NCBI GenBank assembly: GCA_000818945.1
Contig: KN805385.1
Span: 20,001-84,000, forward strand
Length of the DNA: 64,000 nt
Origin: Schizochytrium sp. CCTCC M209059
Lineage: Eukaryota > Sar > Bigyra > Thraustochytrida > Thraustochytriidae
Direction of reading: 5' to 3'
Shown one piece after another: positions 38,251 through 46,524 of this stretch. The notes under the pieces were generated by a model that saw nothing but the letters and a program-made list of their open reading frames with translations, was not told the DNA's origin and did not search any database. How positions within the stretch are numbered: position 1 is the stretch's first letter; every line of letters starts with the position of its first letter. The position numbers were made by a program, and so were the translations under genes.

Positions 38251-38251
38251 C

Positions 38252-38297
<46 letters not shown>
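38251..38297. repeat. GGCT tetramer tandem repeat
   Basis: About eleven copies of GGCT lie in the 290-nt spacer between the divergent JmjC-fusion and COX16 start codons. Confidence 0.9.
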
Positions 38298-38497
38298 AGG
38301 GAGTCTTTCTGTGCGCGCTCACGCGTGTCGCGCAAGGCGTCCAACCTCCTGGCAGCACAGTCTGTGCGAGTCCAGGTCCGAAGGCGAAGGCGACCCGAGG
38401 CCCGCGTCGAGTTTGGGTCGCAGGCAGCGTCTGCTTGTTGCTGCCGCAGACCCGGATCGCTCGCTGTTTGGCAGCGCAGTCTCTGCCGTCGGTGACC

Positions 38498-39073
38498 ATG
38501 GCGCGGCGCAACCCCTTCCTGCGGACGGGCCTGCCGCTCGTGGCCGTCGTGGTCTTTGGCTCGTTCGGGCTGTCCACGGTACGTTTGCTTGGCGCAGCCC
38601 GAGTCTGCGCAGGGCTCGCCGGCGCGTCCTGAGCATGGGAATGAAGTCGGGTCAGGGTCATCGGCGATCTTGGATGAGCGCGACGGAGCCGTCCGAGGAC
38701 GCGCACGCGAGGAGCGAGAGAGGAGCGGGCAGGGAGGTTGATCGACGATGCATGGAAAACTATTTACTCTTCATTCGAGCTCGCTTTTGGAGACTAACGA
38801 CGAGTTGATCAATCAATCAATCAAACAATCGATCGATCGATCACTTGCTCTTTCCCGGTGACATGGCGATGGGACCTCTTTGTCCTTTCGTTCGCGTAGC
38901 TTGTTGAAGGCAAGAATGAGATTGGAGATGCGCGTAAGCAGCGAAGGACGCTGACGACGCGGGAGTATGATTTAGAGCAGGACTACAAGCGCACGATGCG
39001 CAAGCTCAATCCAGAGGAGAATGAGCTTGAAATTGTCCGAATTCCACGACCCGCAGACGAGACAGAGTCATGA
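38498..39073 (+). CDS. COX16: COX16, cytochrome c oxidase assembly factor (two exons)
   Basis: Exon 1 (38498-38578, 27 codons) and exon 2 (38900-39073) join at a phase-0 GTACGT/TAG intron of 321 nt to give 84 residues. The start reads Met-Ala-Arg-Arg-Asn-Pro-Phe-Leu-Arg-Thr-Gly-Leu-Pro, followed by a single membrane helix ending in Gly-Ser-Phe-Gly-Leu-Ser. This is the COX16 signature. The second exon supplies the charged intermembrane-space tail (Thr-Arg-Glu-Tyr-Asp-Leu-Glu-Gln-Asp-Tyr) and a C-terminal Val-Arg-Ile-Pro-Arg-Pro, as in COX16. The protein is an inner-membrane assembly factor for complex IV (Cox1/Cox2 maturation). Neither exon is long enough to stand out as an open frame. Confidence 0.87.
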
Positions 39074-40534
39074 AGGCAAAGCTCGACTCGCAAGGCGAGG
39101 CAAGGCAAGACAAGGTACTCACAGCTTGCATGTGTTCATTCATCCCTTCATTCATTCATGCCCTCATGCATTCATTCATGTAGTGAGATGGGTGAAAATG
39201 AGAGTGAGAAAGAGAGGAAGAGGAAACGAGCGAAAGAATCGCATGCGTGACTTTTTAAATTGTTATTCGTTTTTCCTATTCCTTTCATTCGGACGGTCCA
39301 AGTCTCTCCTTCGCCTCCATCGGAGCATGCTAATTGTCAATGTCGGGGTCAACGGCTTCGTCCTCGCTTGCTACTTTCTTTTTCTTCTTCCTGCTCATCT
39401 GACCTTGTTCGATAAGTAACCCCACCCTATCTCTGTCTCATCTCCTCCTCTCCGTGGCGACGCCTCAACTCGCCTCAGCGCAGCTTGTCGAGCTCCGCGG
39501 CTGCGCCATCCTCGCTGTGGAAAGTCACCTCCGCGTAACGCCGTGGAGGGCCATTTCCCCCGAGGCGTTTCGCTGCCGGACCCGCCTTACGCGGTGCCCT
39601 GCTTCCTCCCCTCCTGAAACGTTCACTTTCCTCGCGGCCCCACCTTTCCGCGCCTTCTCCCCGCACCCTTCGCCACCTTAATCCCGCTTAAAGTTCTCGC
39701 CGCGGCGGCCGCGCTACGAGTTTTGGCAGCGGTGCGCGGCAAGTCGGGGTCTCCGCGGCGCGCAAGTGGGCGGCGCGGGATAGCCGACTTGCGGTCGCGC
39801 GCGCGCAAGTGGAGAATGCGGCGCCAAGTGCAGCGAGGGCCGCGCCGCGCGGAAGGAGCAGACCCGCTTCAGAAGGCAGGCCCGACGCACGCACGCACGC
39901 ACGCACGCACGCAAGCCGCGCGCAGACACGCCCCGAGGCGAGACGCGCACGAGCCCCGGCCGCAGCCCCCGCGGCAGCGCGAGAAGCGCCCGCGCGCGCG
40001 CACGCCCGCCGAGCGGAGGCGGGAGCGAGGCGCTCAGATCGGATCAGGTCAGATCAGATCAGGAAACAAGGGGTTTGAAAAGGAGGGGCCTGGCCGGAGA
40101 GCAGACTCTTTCTCTCTGTGTGTCTGCGCTGGTGCTGCTGCCTGGGCACGCGCGCTGCGTCGGTGAGGGAGCGGCAGAGGCGTTCTCTATCGACAGCGCA
40201 GTCGGCCCCGAGAGCGTCGCCAAACTTTGCTGGTTGATCGGACAACCCGCGCGTCTTTCCAGGAGAAAGAAGTGCTGAGCTAGGCGAGACCAAGCTGTGC
40301 AAAGTAAAGGCAAAGCAAAAGTGAAGCGAAGCGAAGCCGTAGAGAGAAGCTACTTCTTCTCTCTCTCTCGTCTGTCCGTCGGCGTGGGTCGAGCGGTGGC
40401 AAGAGAGACGTAGACGCACGCGTGTTGTCGTAAGCGCCGGTCTTGGGCCTTCTTTCTGCTCTCCCTCCTCGTTCTTTTCTTTTTTTTTCTTCCCTTCCCC
40501 TTCTTGGACCTTTTTTTCTTTCGTATCGTTCGAC
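39074..40534. other. Repeat-rich intergenic region, no gene supported
   Basis: 1.46 kb between COX16 and the SET gene. It contains CATT repeats (39132-39180), an ACGC repeat (39884-39913), GATCA/GATCG pentamers (about 40036-40062), AAGCGAAGC repeats near 40320-40335, and C/T-rich tracts before the SET start. A 63-codon minus-strand frame at 39475-39666 has a plausible tail (Ala-Glu-Val-Thr-Phe-His-Ser-Glu-Asp-Gly) but no recognisable family, so I do not call it. Confidence 0.4.
39884..39913. repeat. ACGC tetramer tandem repeat
   Basis: About seven copies of ACGC (CGCA) within a GC-rich intergenic region. Confidence 0.85.
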
Positions 40535-42286
40535 ATGAGCGACGCGCAACAGCATCTTGGTCTCGGAAATCTACGCATCGAGGAAACGGGCGGCTGTGGC
40601 ACCGACACGTCGAGCCCAGGGTCAAACATGCCTGGTGCCTCGCGTGCCAAGGTGGGCGTCCGAGGCATCACAAGCGGCATGAGCGGCACCGCCGGGATTC
40701 CCAAGACCATGCTCAGCAGCGGCACCGGCGGCTTTGCAAGCGTCGATGTGCCTGGCACCGTAGCAGCTAACCTTCAGGTCCCGGACAGACTCAAGTTCGA
40801 AGTAGACGAGGACGTCGAAGCGACGAGCGAAAAGAAGGGTGACGAGGACGACTCGAACACCATTTTCAAGGAATTCGAAGAATGGCTCCTCACGAACGGC
40901 GCCAAGTTCCCTGACCTTTACCTTAAGCGCTACGGTGACTCCGAGGTGCGCGGCGTGCACGCGACGCGGCCCATTGCCCCGTACAACTGCATCATCCAAA
41001 TTCCCCTCAAGTGTCTGATCACGGATGAGATGGGCCGCGAGACCGAGATGGGCCGCAAGTTGTTTAGCCAAAACTACTCGCTCTCGACGCCAAACCTTAT
41101 CGCTGTTCTTCTCTACATTATGGAGACCCGCGAGGACCCGAACCACTTTTTCCAGCCGTACTATAGGGTTCTGCCGCGCAAGTATGACGACTTTCCCATT
41201 TTTTACAACGACGAGCAGCTTTCCTGGCTCACTGGGTCGCCTCTTCTCGACGACATTGCGGAACGGAAGCGCAACATGCACGCCGACTACGAAGAGATTT
41301 GCCGCCTGGTTCCGGAGTTCGAGCGATTCTCCTTTGAGGAATTTCTCGAGGTGCGCACTGCCGTCGGCTCACGAAACTTTGGCATCCTCGTGCACAACCA
41401 CAAACGCACCGCGATGGTACCTTACAGCGACATGCTTAATCACTATCGTCCGCGTGAGACCTCTTGGACTTTTGAGGACAGCAAGGACGCTTTCACCATC
41501 ACAAGTTTGTCGTCGCTGCAGCCGCACCAGCAGGTCATGGATTCCTATGGCAAAAAGTGCAATTCCAAGTTCCTGTTGCACTACGGATTTGCCGTCGTGG
41601 ATAATCGCGAGGAAGATGGCAAGTGCCAAAACGAGATTTACATTCGTCTGCACCTAACGAGTGCTCGCCAAGACTCTCTCCACGAGTCTCGTCTGGCCGT
41701 TCTCGGGCCCTCGCGCAGTTCGCGTGGCTTTCGTCTTTCCATGAACATTGAGGACAAGGCCACCAGCGAGGCTCTGAGCTACTGCCGTGTGGCCGTCGCC
41801 ACCGCCGACGAGCTGACGGAAATTCTTGCGGCCCGTGGCCTCGACGATTCGGGCGCCGGCGATGATGGTCATAGCCATTCGTACCGCCGCTCGCGCGACT
41901 CGTACCGGGACTCTTCGGTTGGCTATGTATCTGCACGAAACGAAACTGCGGCGCTCGAGATGCTTGCAGCCGCCTGTGAGCGCCAGCTGACAAAGTACCC
42001 ACAAACGTACGAGGAGAACTTAGAGCTTCTCAACCACGGCAATTTGAAGCCCTTTTCGGTGCGCCGCACCACGCTCATTGTCGTCGTGAGCGAGCAGGAG
42101 ATCCTTTCGTTCTGGATCCATGCTTTTGAGACCCTTTCGGCTATTCTCCAGGACAGCTCGAATGAAGCACCGCTGCACCAGCGATTGCGCCAGTTGCCAG
42201 ACCGCACGCACCGCGATGCGGACCTTGCGCGTTTTGCGGGCCGTCTGGCCTATGAGATTCGGATGGCCGCGCCCGCGCGCCGCTAG
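40535..42286 (+). CDS. SET-domain methyltransferase, SETD3/Rubisco-LSMT family
   Basis: 583 residues from ATG 40535. The first 105 residues are Gly/Thr-rich and acidic. The SET region starts with Val-Arg-Gly-Val-His-Ala-Thr-Arg-Pro-Ile-Ala (about 146), which contains the family's split SET opening. It continues to Val-Pro-Tyr-Ser-Asp-Met-Leu-Asn-His (about 296-304) and Asp-Ser-Tyr-Gly-Lys-Lys-Cys-Asn-Ser-Lys-Phe-Leu-Leu-His-Tyr-Gly-Phe, which are the SAM- and substrate-site motifs of SETD3/LSMT proteins. The C-terminal helical substrate-binding domain follows, with a Ser/Arg/Tyr-rich insert near 450-470. SETD3 methylates a histidine in actin; LSMT and SETD6 modify lysines, and the target cannot be told here. 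No transit peptide is seen, and thraustochytrids have no photosynthetic plastid, so Rubisco is not the substrate. Confidence 0.85.
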   Translation: MSDAQQHLGLGNLRIEETGGCGTDTSSPGSNMPGASRAKVGVRGITSGMSGTAGIPKTMLSSGTGGFASVDVPGTVAANLQVPDRLKFEVDEDVEATSEKKGDEDDSNTIFKEFEEWLLTNGAKFPDLYLKRYGDSEVRGVHATRPIAPYNCIIQIPLKCLITDEMGRETEMGRKLFSQNYSLSTPNLIAVLLYIMETREDPNHFFQPYYRVLPRKYDDFPIFYNDEQLSWLTGSPLLDDIAERKRNMHADYEEICRLVPEFERFSFEEFLEVRTAVGSRNFGILVHNHKRTAMVPYSDMLNHYRPRETSWTFEDSKDAFTITSLSSLQPHQQVMDSYGKKCNSKFLLHYGFAVVDNREEDGKCQNEIYIRLHLTSARQDSLHESRLAVLGPSRSSRGFRLSMNIEDKATSEALSYCRVAVATADELTEILAARGLDDSGAGDDGHSHSYRRSRDSYRDSSVGYVSARNETAALEMLAAACERQLTKYPQTYEENLELLNHGNLKPFSVRRTTLIVVVSEQEILSFWIHAFETLSAILQDSSNEAPLHQRLRQLPDRTHRDADLARFAGRLAYEIRMAAPARR

Positions 42287-42766
42287 TCAAGTCTCGGGTG
42301 TCAACATCAACACCTCCCTTGTATCACTCTACTTTAATCCTGCGTATTTACAAGGCCGCTGTTCGCCACCTGACCTGCCACATTTAGTTTGCCCAATATC
42401 TCAATCAAATCGCCTCATCATCCTAGCGAAACAGCCACCTGGATGGGTCGGGAGGTGGGTGGGTGGGTGGGTTTTTATTCACCCAAGCAATCTACCAAGC
42501 CAATGAGAAGACGAAGAGCCAAAGTACAAAGAATACAAACAATTAGACCTAGTTTCCTTCGTTTCTCTGCTTTTGCACTTCAAGGCTCACAACGATAAAT
42601 GACTCTCGAGGGCCAATTCTTGACAGCACTGCTAGTCCACTCGCTGACATAAGAAAACCAGTGCAAGGCGGGCATTCCTAGAAATTAGGCGCAAAAGCCT
42701 TTTACATCTCAATTTGGTTCATGATAGAATGTCGTGGCTGGCTGTTCAAGATTGCGTTCGTTCATC
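42287..42766. other. Convergent intergenic region
   Basis: 480 nt between converging 3' ends. It contains a GGTG repeat (about 42454-42470). No gene or RNA was recognised. Confidence 0.5.
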
Positions 42767-44008
42767 TCATTGGACAAGGGGCGAAGTCATCGACGACGGA
42801 GAAACGAGGCCACGCGAAGCAAGGTAAGCATCGTTGTACAGCTTGGTGAGCTCGCGAGAGCCCGATCCACAAATCACAGTCACGACCGTGTGGCCAGGCC
42901 CCAAGCGACGCGCCGTCTCGCGTGCAGCACAAAGATTTAAGGCAGAACTACTTCCGACAAATAAACCATCGTGCGCGAGAAGATGACGACTCATATCTAC
43001 GACCTCTTGATCGCTGACGCGCAGTGCTTCGTCAATGGCAGGTAGACCCGTCTCAAAGTTGGCGGTAAGACGATCAATGCCGATGCCCTCGCACAACGTG
43101 TCGTCTCTGTGTCGTCGCAAACGGCGCTCCGCCTGCTCGCGCGTGTACAAGACCCCATCGTTGACCCTGTGAAAGAGACTCGAACCTTGACAATCGGCTA
43201 GGACCACGCGCACGTCAGGATTCTGAGCCTTGAGATACATGCTCACGCCAGCAATTGTGCCCCCGGTCCCTGCCGACATGACAAAGGCGTCGAGACGATC
43301 TCCAGCATCGCGCCAAATCTCGGGTCCCGTGGTTTCATAGTGCATCTTAAAATTGGCCATGTTCTCGAATTGATTGGCGAAGATAGCTCCCGGAATCTCC
43401 GCGGCACGCTTGCGCGCCACGTTCACATAGTGACCCTGATTTACAATGGAAGCTGGTCTAACGAGCTCCACCTCGGCGCCAAGACGAGAGAGCAGTTCGC
43501 GTTTTTCGATGGCCTGGTCATCGGGCATAATGATTACACACCGATAGCCGCGTGCTCGACACACTTGAGCGAGACTAATTCCAGTGCTTCCTGAAGTGCC
43601 CTCCACAACGGTTCCGCCTGGGCCGAGTCTGCCTTCGCGCTCGGCTTCTTCAACGATGCTAAGCGCGACACGGTCCTTTGAGGACCCACCAGGGTTCAGG
43701 AACTCGCACTTTGCCAAGACCTCGCATCCAGTTTCCTCGCTCAAACTCGCTACGCGTACGAGCGGGGTCTCGCCAATGAGCCCATCGAACCCTTCCCGTA
43801 TCGGTCTTTTCTGTTTCGCCAGCTTTCTCTTTCTCCTCGTCACAGACGAGGAGGTCGACGATCTTGTAGCTGCTGCTGCTGCTGCTGCTGTTGTTCTCAT
43901 CGTCGACGACGACGCCGACCACCACCACCACCATGAAGTCGCCATCGACGCGGCCAGGCATGCAGCGAGCGCCGCAGAAGCCTGCCAGGTGCCGTTGTCC
44001 CCGGTCAT
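42767..44008 (-). CDS. Cysteine-synthase-like PLP enzyme, putative membrane-anchored
   Basis: 413 residues. After a low-complexity start (five Trp in a row at about 26-30, then poly-Ala and Ser/Thr, then Lys/Arg), the type II PLP fold begins at about residue 75 with Leu-Ile-Gly-Glu-Thr-Pro-Leu-Val-Arg. The PLP lysine lies in Asn-Pro-Gly-Gly-Ser-Ser-Lys-Asp-Arg. The substrate loop is Thr-Ser-Gly-Ser-Thr-Gly rather than the usual Thr-Ser-Gly-Asn-Thr-Gly, and the phosphate loop is Gly-Thr-Gly-Gly-Thr. Family members make cysteine from O-acetylserine and sulfide. The N-terminal hydrophobic patch and the C-terminal extension with Lys-Leu-Tyr-Asn-Asp resemble the fungal mitochondrial-outer-membrane cysteine synthase-like protein (yeast YGR012W type), so normal CysK activity is not assured, especially with Asn replaced by Ser in the loop. 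Confidence 0.82.
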   Translation of the reverse strand: MTGDNGTWQASAALAACLAASMATSWWWWWSASSSTMRTTAAAAAAATRSSTSSSVTRRKRKLAKQKRPIREGFDGLIGETPLVRVASLSEETGCEVLAKCEFLNPGGSSKDRVALSIVEEAEREGRLGPGGTVVEGTSGSTGISLAQVCRARGYRCVIIMPDDQAIEKRELLSRLGAEVELVRPASIVNQGHYVNVARKRAAEIPGAIFANQFENMANFKMHYETTGPEIWRDAGDRLDAFVMSAGTGGTIAGVSMYLKAQNPDVRVVLADCQGSSLFHRVNDGVLYTREQAERRLRRHRDDTLCEGIGIDRLTANFETGLPAIDEALRVSDQEVVDMSRHLLAHDGLFVGSSSALNLCAARETARRLGPGHTVVTVICGSGSRELTKLYNDAYLASRGLVSPSSMTSPLVQ

Positions 44009-44287
44009 CGTCCCAGCCCGGCCTCGGCGGGCTCCACGAGCAGTCGGAGCCGTCGCAGCAGTCGCAGCAGCAGCGCGCTCGTGGTCGCTGGTTTAGCTGT
44101 CTGATTGCGTGGGGCAAAGAGGGGCGGTTCCGTGCCGGCTCTGCCGCGGATAGAGGGGAAAACCAATCGTTGGCAGGCCGCGCCAGTCAGTCCCTGATCG
44201 CCGCGAGCGAGGCTACGCGAGCGAGGCTGCGCGCGAGCAAGGCGCGCGAAGCGAGGCGAGGCGAGGCTACGTGAGGCGAGGCCCACG

Positions 44288-45139
44288 ATGGAGGGCGCCG
44301 CGAGCGGACGTAAACGGAAGCGGTACGCATACCGGTCCGTCGGGGACAGCGAGTCCGGCGAGAATGGCGACGGCGAGGTGCGTCTGGAGGACGGGTCCGT
44401 GCAGGACGAGAAGATGCTGGTGCACGCAGGCAGCGTGTGGGACGCAGACGAACGTAGAAGAGCTGGCAAGATGGTGCCAGAACCCACGGATGACATGCAC
44501 AGCGTACCACTCGGGGAGGAGCTGTGGATTGTAAGCGTGCCCATGGGTTTTGACGCAGAGGACCTGAATGGCATCAAGATCTCCGGCAAAAACCCAGAGG
44601 CTACGGTGCGCGTGGGCGCCCAGTTTGAGCTGCGCGCCGATAAACCTGGGACTTTCTCGCAGATCCGCTGCATGCGTCCCTCAAGCTCGTACACAAACGG
44701 ACTTCGTCTTGTGGGTCCGCCGGCACGCACGTTTCACATTCATCAGCGCGATGAAGATGAAGTCGATGCGGAGAGCGACCACGAGGATGTTGTCGCTGAT
44801 GCGGAGCGTGAGCGCCTTCGCAAAACCGAAGAGGTTGTCAAACAGCTCTTGCCACCGCCGCGCGAGCAAATCAAATTTCAAACTCTCAACGCCACACAGC
44901 GCGCGGAACTTCTTGAGCGCCTCGAGCGATGCCGCGCGCGGGGGTCGCGCAAGCGCCAGTTTCCTCGCGCCGACAGCGAGGGCGATGCCGCCGCAGATCT
45001 TTCGATGCTGACGCCGGAGGCATCATCGAAAAAGAAAAAGTCTTCGAAAAAGGACAAGGAGAGGGATGAACACGCCAAGACGGCTCGCAAGGAGAAGAAG
45101 AAACACAAGAAGGAGAAACGGCGCAAGTCTGTTGCGTGA
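44288..45139 (+). CDS. RPA34/POLR1G-like RNA polymerase I subunit (tentative)
   Basis: 283 residues. A central segment, Glu-Glu-Leu-Trp-Ile-Val-Ser-Val-Pro-Met-Gly-Phe-Asp-Ala-Glu-Asp-Leu-Asn-Gly, matches the first strand and loop of the RPA34.5/PAF49 dimerisation module (Glu-Leu-Trp-Leu-Ile-x-Ala-Pro-Ala-Asp-Phe). It is followed by a beta-rich stretch of about 80 residues. The C-terminus (about 243-283) is a dense Lys/Glu tail, as in the family. RPA34 pairs with RPA49 on Pol I. The similarity is confined to a short motif plus architecture, so the call is tentative; it could be another nucleolar protein with a basic tail. The gene is head-to-head with the cysteine-synthase-like gene across 279 nt. 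Confidence 0.5.
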   Translation: MEGAASGRKRKRYAYRSVGDSESGENGDGEVRLEDGSVQDEKMLVHAGSVWDADERRRAGKMVPEPTDDMHSVPLGEELWIVSVPMGFDAEDLNGIKISGKNPEATVRVGAQFELRADKPGTFSQIRCMRPSSSYTNGLRLVGPPARTFHIHQRDEDEVDAESDHEDVVADAERERLRKTEEVVKQLLPPPREQIKFQTLNATQRAELLERLERCRARGSRKRQFPRADSEGDAAADLSMLTPEASSKKKKSSKKDKERDEHAKTARKEKKKHKKEKRRKSVA

Positions 45140-45531
45140 GCGAGAAAAAGTGTCTTGCATGTCTCGGGCCCCTTCCGTCTTCTATTGTCTTTTCCTCTTT
45201 CCTCCCTCTCCTCCAGCCCGCCTTTTCATTTCCCCTATCACATTGTTCATCTTGTGTGCGAGCTAGCGGTCTTGGCTGCTGGAACGCTTGATTTCCAGAG
45301 AGAGTAAACAAAAGTCAAAGACCAGCTTGATTGATATTCTCTTGCACATTTGATTTTTGGGAAATTTTTGGGCCAGCAATTGAAGAAAATTGATGTTTGG
45401 TTGCGAAGCTGGCTCTTGCTATTTCAACAGGGGGAAACAGAAATATACCAAAACAATCCTTGACGATTTCTCTGAACAGTTGAAACCAACGCCAACCTCT
45501 CTTTTCTTGAATCTCTTCTCATTCCTTCACC
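45140..45531. other. Convergent intergenic region
   Basis: 392 nt between the RPA34-like and DJ-1 3' ends. It is AT-richer than its flanks, with pyrimidine runs at 45168-45215. Nothing else was recognised. Confidence 0.5.
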
Positions 45532-46116
45532 TTACAAGCCTGGCGCCACGACCATGGGGGCAGCCACCTGATCGCGAATTTCTTTGCCATGCAGTAATTC
45601 CACAATTTGAAGAGCGAATTCGATTGCAGTGCCTGGCCCTCGCGAAGTGATGACCTTCTTGTCGTCTGTGACGACGACGCGGGTTTCGGAGCATCCGTCC
45701 TTGGCGACGCCCTGAAGCTTTTCCGCGAATCCAGGATGGCAGGTGGCAGGTTCGTTGTCAAGCAGACCAAGCGGTGCAAGCACGACGGCCGGGGCCGCAC
45801 AGATGGCTCCAATAATTGCGCCGCGCGTGGCCTGTGCCTTGAGCATGCTCTGCAGCGTTTCGCTCGCGGCGAGGTTCGTGGCGCCCGGCATCCCGCCGGG
45901 GCAAACAATGATATCAAAATCTTTGTCCTGGACTTCCTCGATGCGGGCATCGGCCTCCACGCGGACGCCTCGCGAGCACGTCACCGTCTTGCCTTCCTGG
46001 CACACCGCCGCGAGCGTCACCTGGGTCTTAGCCCTGCGCAGAATATCCACCGGCGCCAGGGTCTCAATCTCCTCGCTCCCGTCGGCCACCAGGACCAGAG
46101 CCGACTTCTCCGCCAT
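45532..46116 (-). CDS. DJ-1/PARK7 family protein
   Basis: 194 residues from ATG 46116; the frame is open upstream but without another ATG. The start Met-Ala-Glu-Lys-Ser-Ala-Leu-Val-Leu-Val-Ala-Asp-Gly-Ser-Glu-Glu-Ile-Glu matches DJ-1, including the conserved Glu next to the active site (Glu18 in human). The nucleophile elbow Ala-Ile-Cys-Ala-Ala-Pro-Ala-Val carries the reactive Cys (Cys106 in human). Cys-Pro-Gly-Gly-Met-Pro-Gly-Ala and Thr-Ser-Arg-Gly-Pro-Gly-Thr-Ala are also as in DJ-1. The family protects against oxidative stress and detoxifies reactive dicarbonyl products. A PUFA-rich cell would have clear need of such protection, but that is only inference. Confidence 0.95.
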   Translation of the reverse strand: MAEKSALVLVADGSEEIETLAPVDILRRAKTQVTLAAVCQEGKTVTCSRGVRVEADARIEEVQDKDFDIIVCPGGMPGATNLAASETLQSMLKAQATRGAIIGAICAAPAVVLAPLGLLDNEPATCHPGFAEKLQGVAKDGCSETRVVVTDDKKVITSRGPGTAIEFALQIVELLHGKEIRDQVAAPMVVAPGL

Positions 46117-46524
46117 CGTCCTTCGCCACGAAGACCTCGCTGCCGCCTCCCCTCGCCGCCGAAGGATCCCACGTGCGCGCGCGGGCAAAAGCTCCAGTAT
46201 CCTGTCTGCAGCTGCCCGCTCGACGCTGTGCAAGTCCGCCTCGCACTCCCTGTCGAGTATCTTGTTCTGCTGGTACACACCTCAATGTGCCGAAGGCGAG
46301 GTCAGGTAGTTGCCCTAGAACGTGCCGGGCTCGGGCGGCGAGCCGTCCGTGCGGTGCGCAGCGCGCTTATGCTGCGCTGCCAGTACGCGCAAAGCCGCAA
46401 AGCCGCGAGTGCCGCGCCGACGGAAGGGAGCGGGAGAGGCGGAGGAGGAGGAGAAAAGTCTGCTTGATCGTTTGCTTGCTTGCTTGCTTGCTTGCCTGCT
46501 TGCTTTAGTCGAAGGTGAGAGATC
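46117..46524. promoter_or_regulatory. Divergent intergenic region, DJ-1 / Tpt1
   Basis: A 408-nt head-to-head spacer with a TTGC tetramer repeat at about 46471-46505, within 20 nt of the Tpt1 start codon, and a GGA run near 46439-46452. Confidence 0.45.

Noticed and set aside
39475..39666. A 63-codon minus-strand frame between COX16 and the SET gene
   Set aside because: No family resemblance, no splice partner, and the N-terminal half is Gly/Arg/Glu-rich low complexity.
46117..46278. N-terminal extension of DJ-1 to 46278
   Set aside because: It would need a GTG start; ATG 46116 aligns exactly with the DJ-1 family start.
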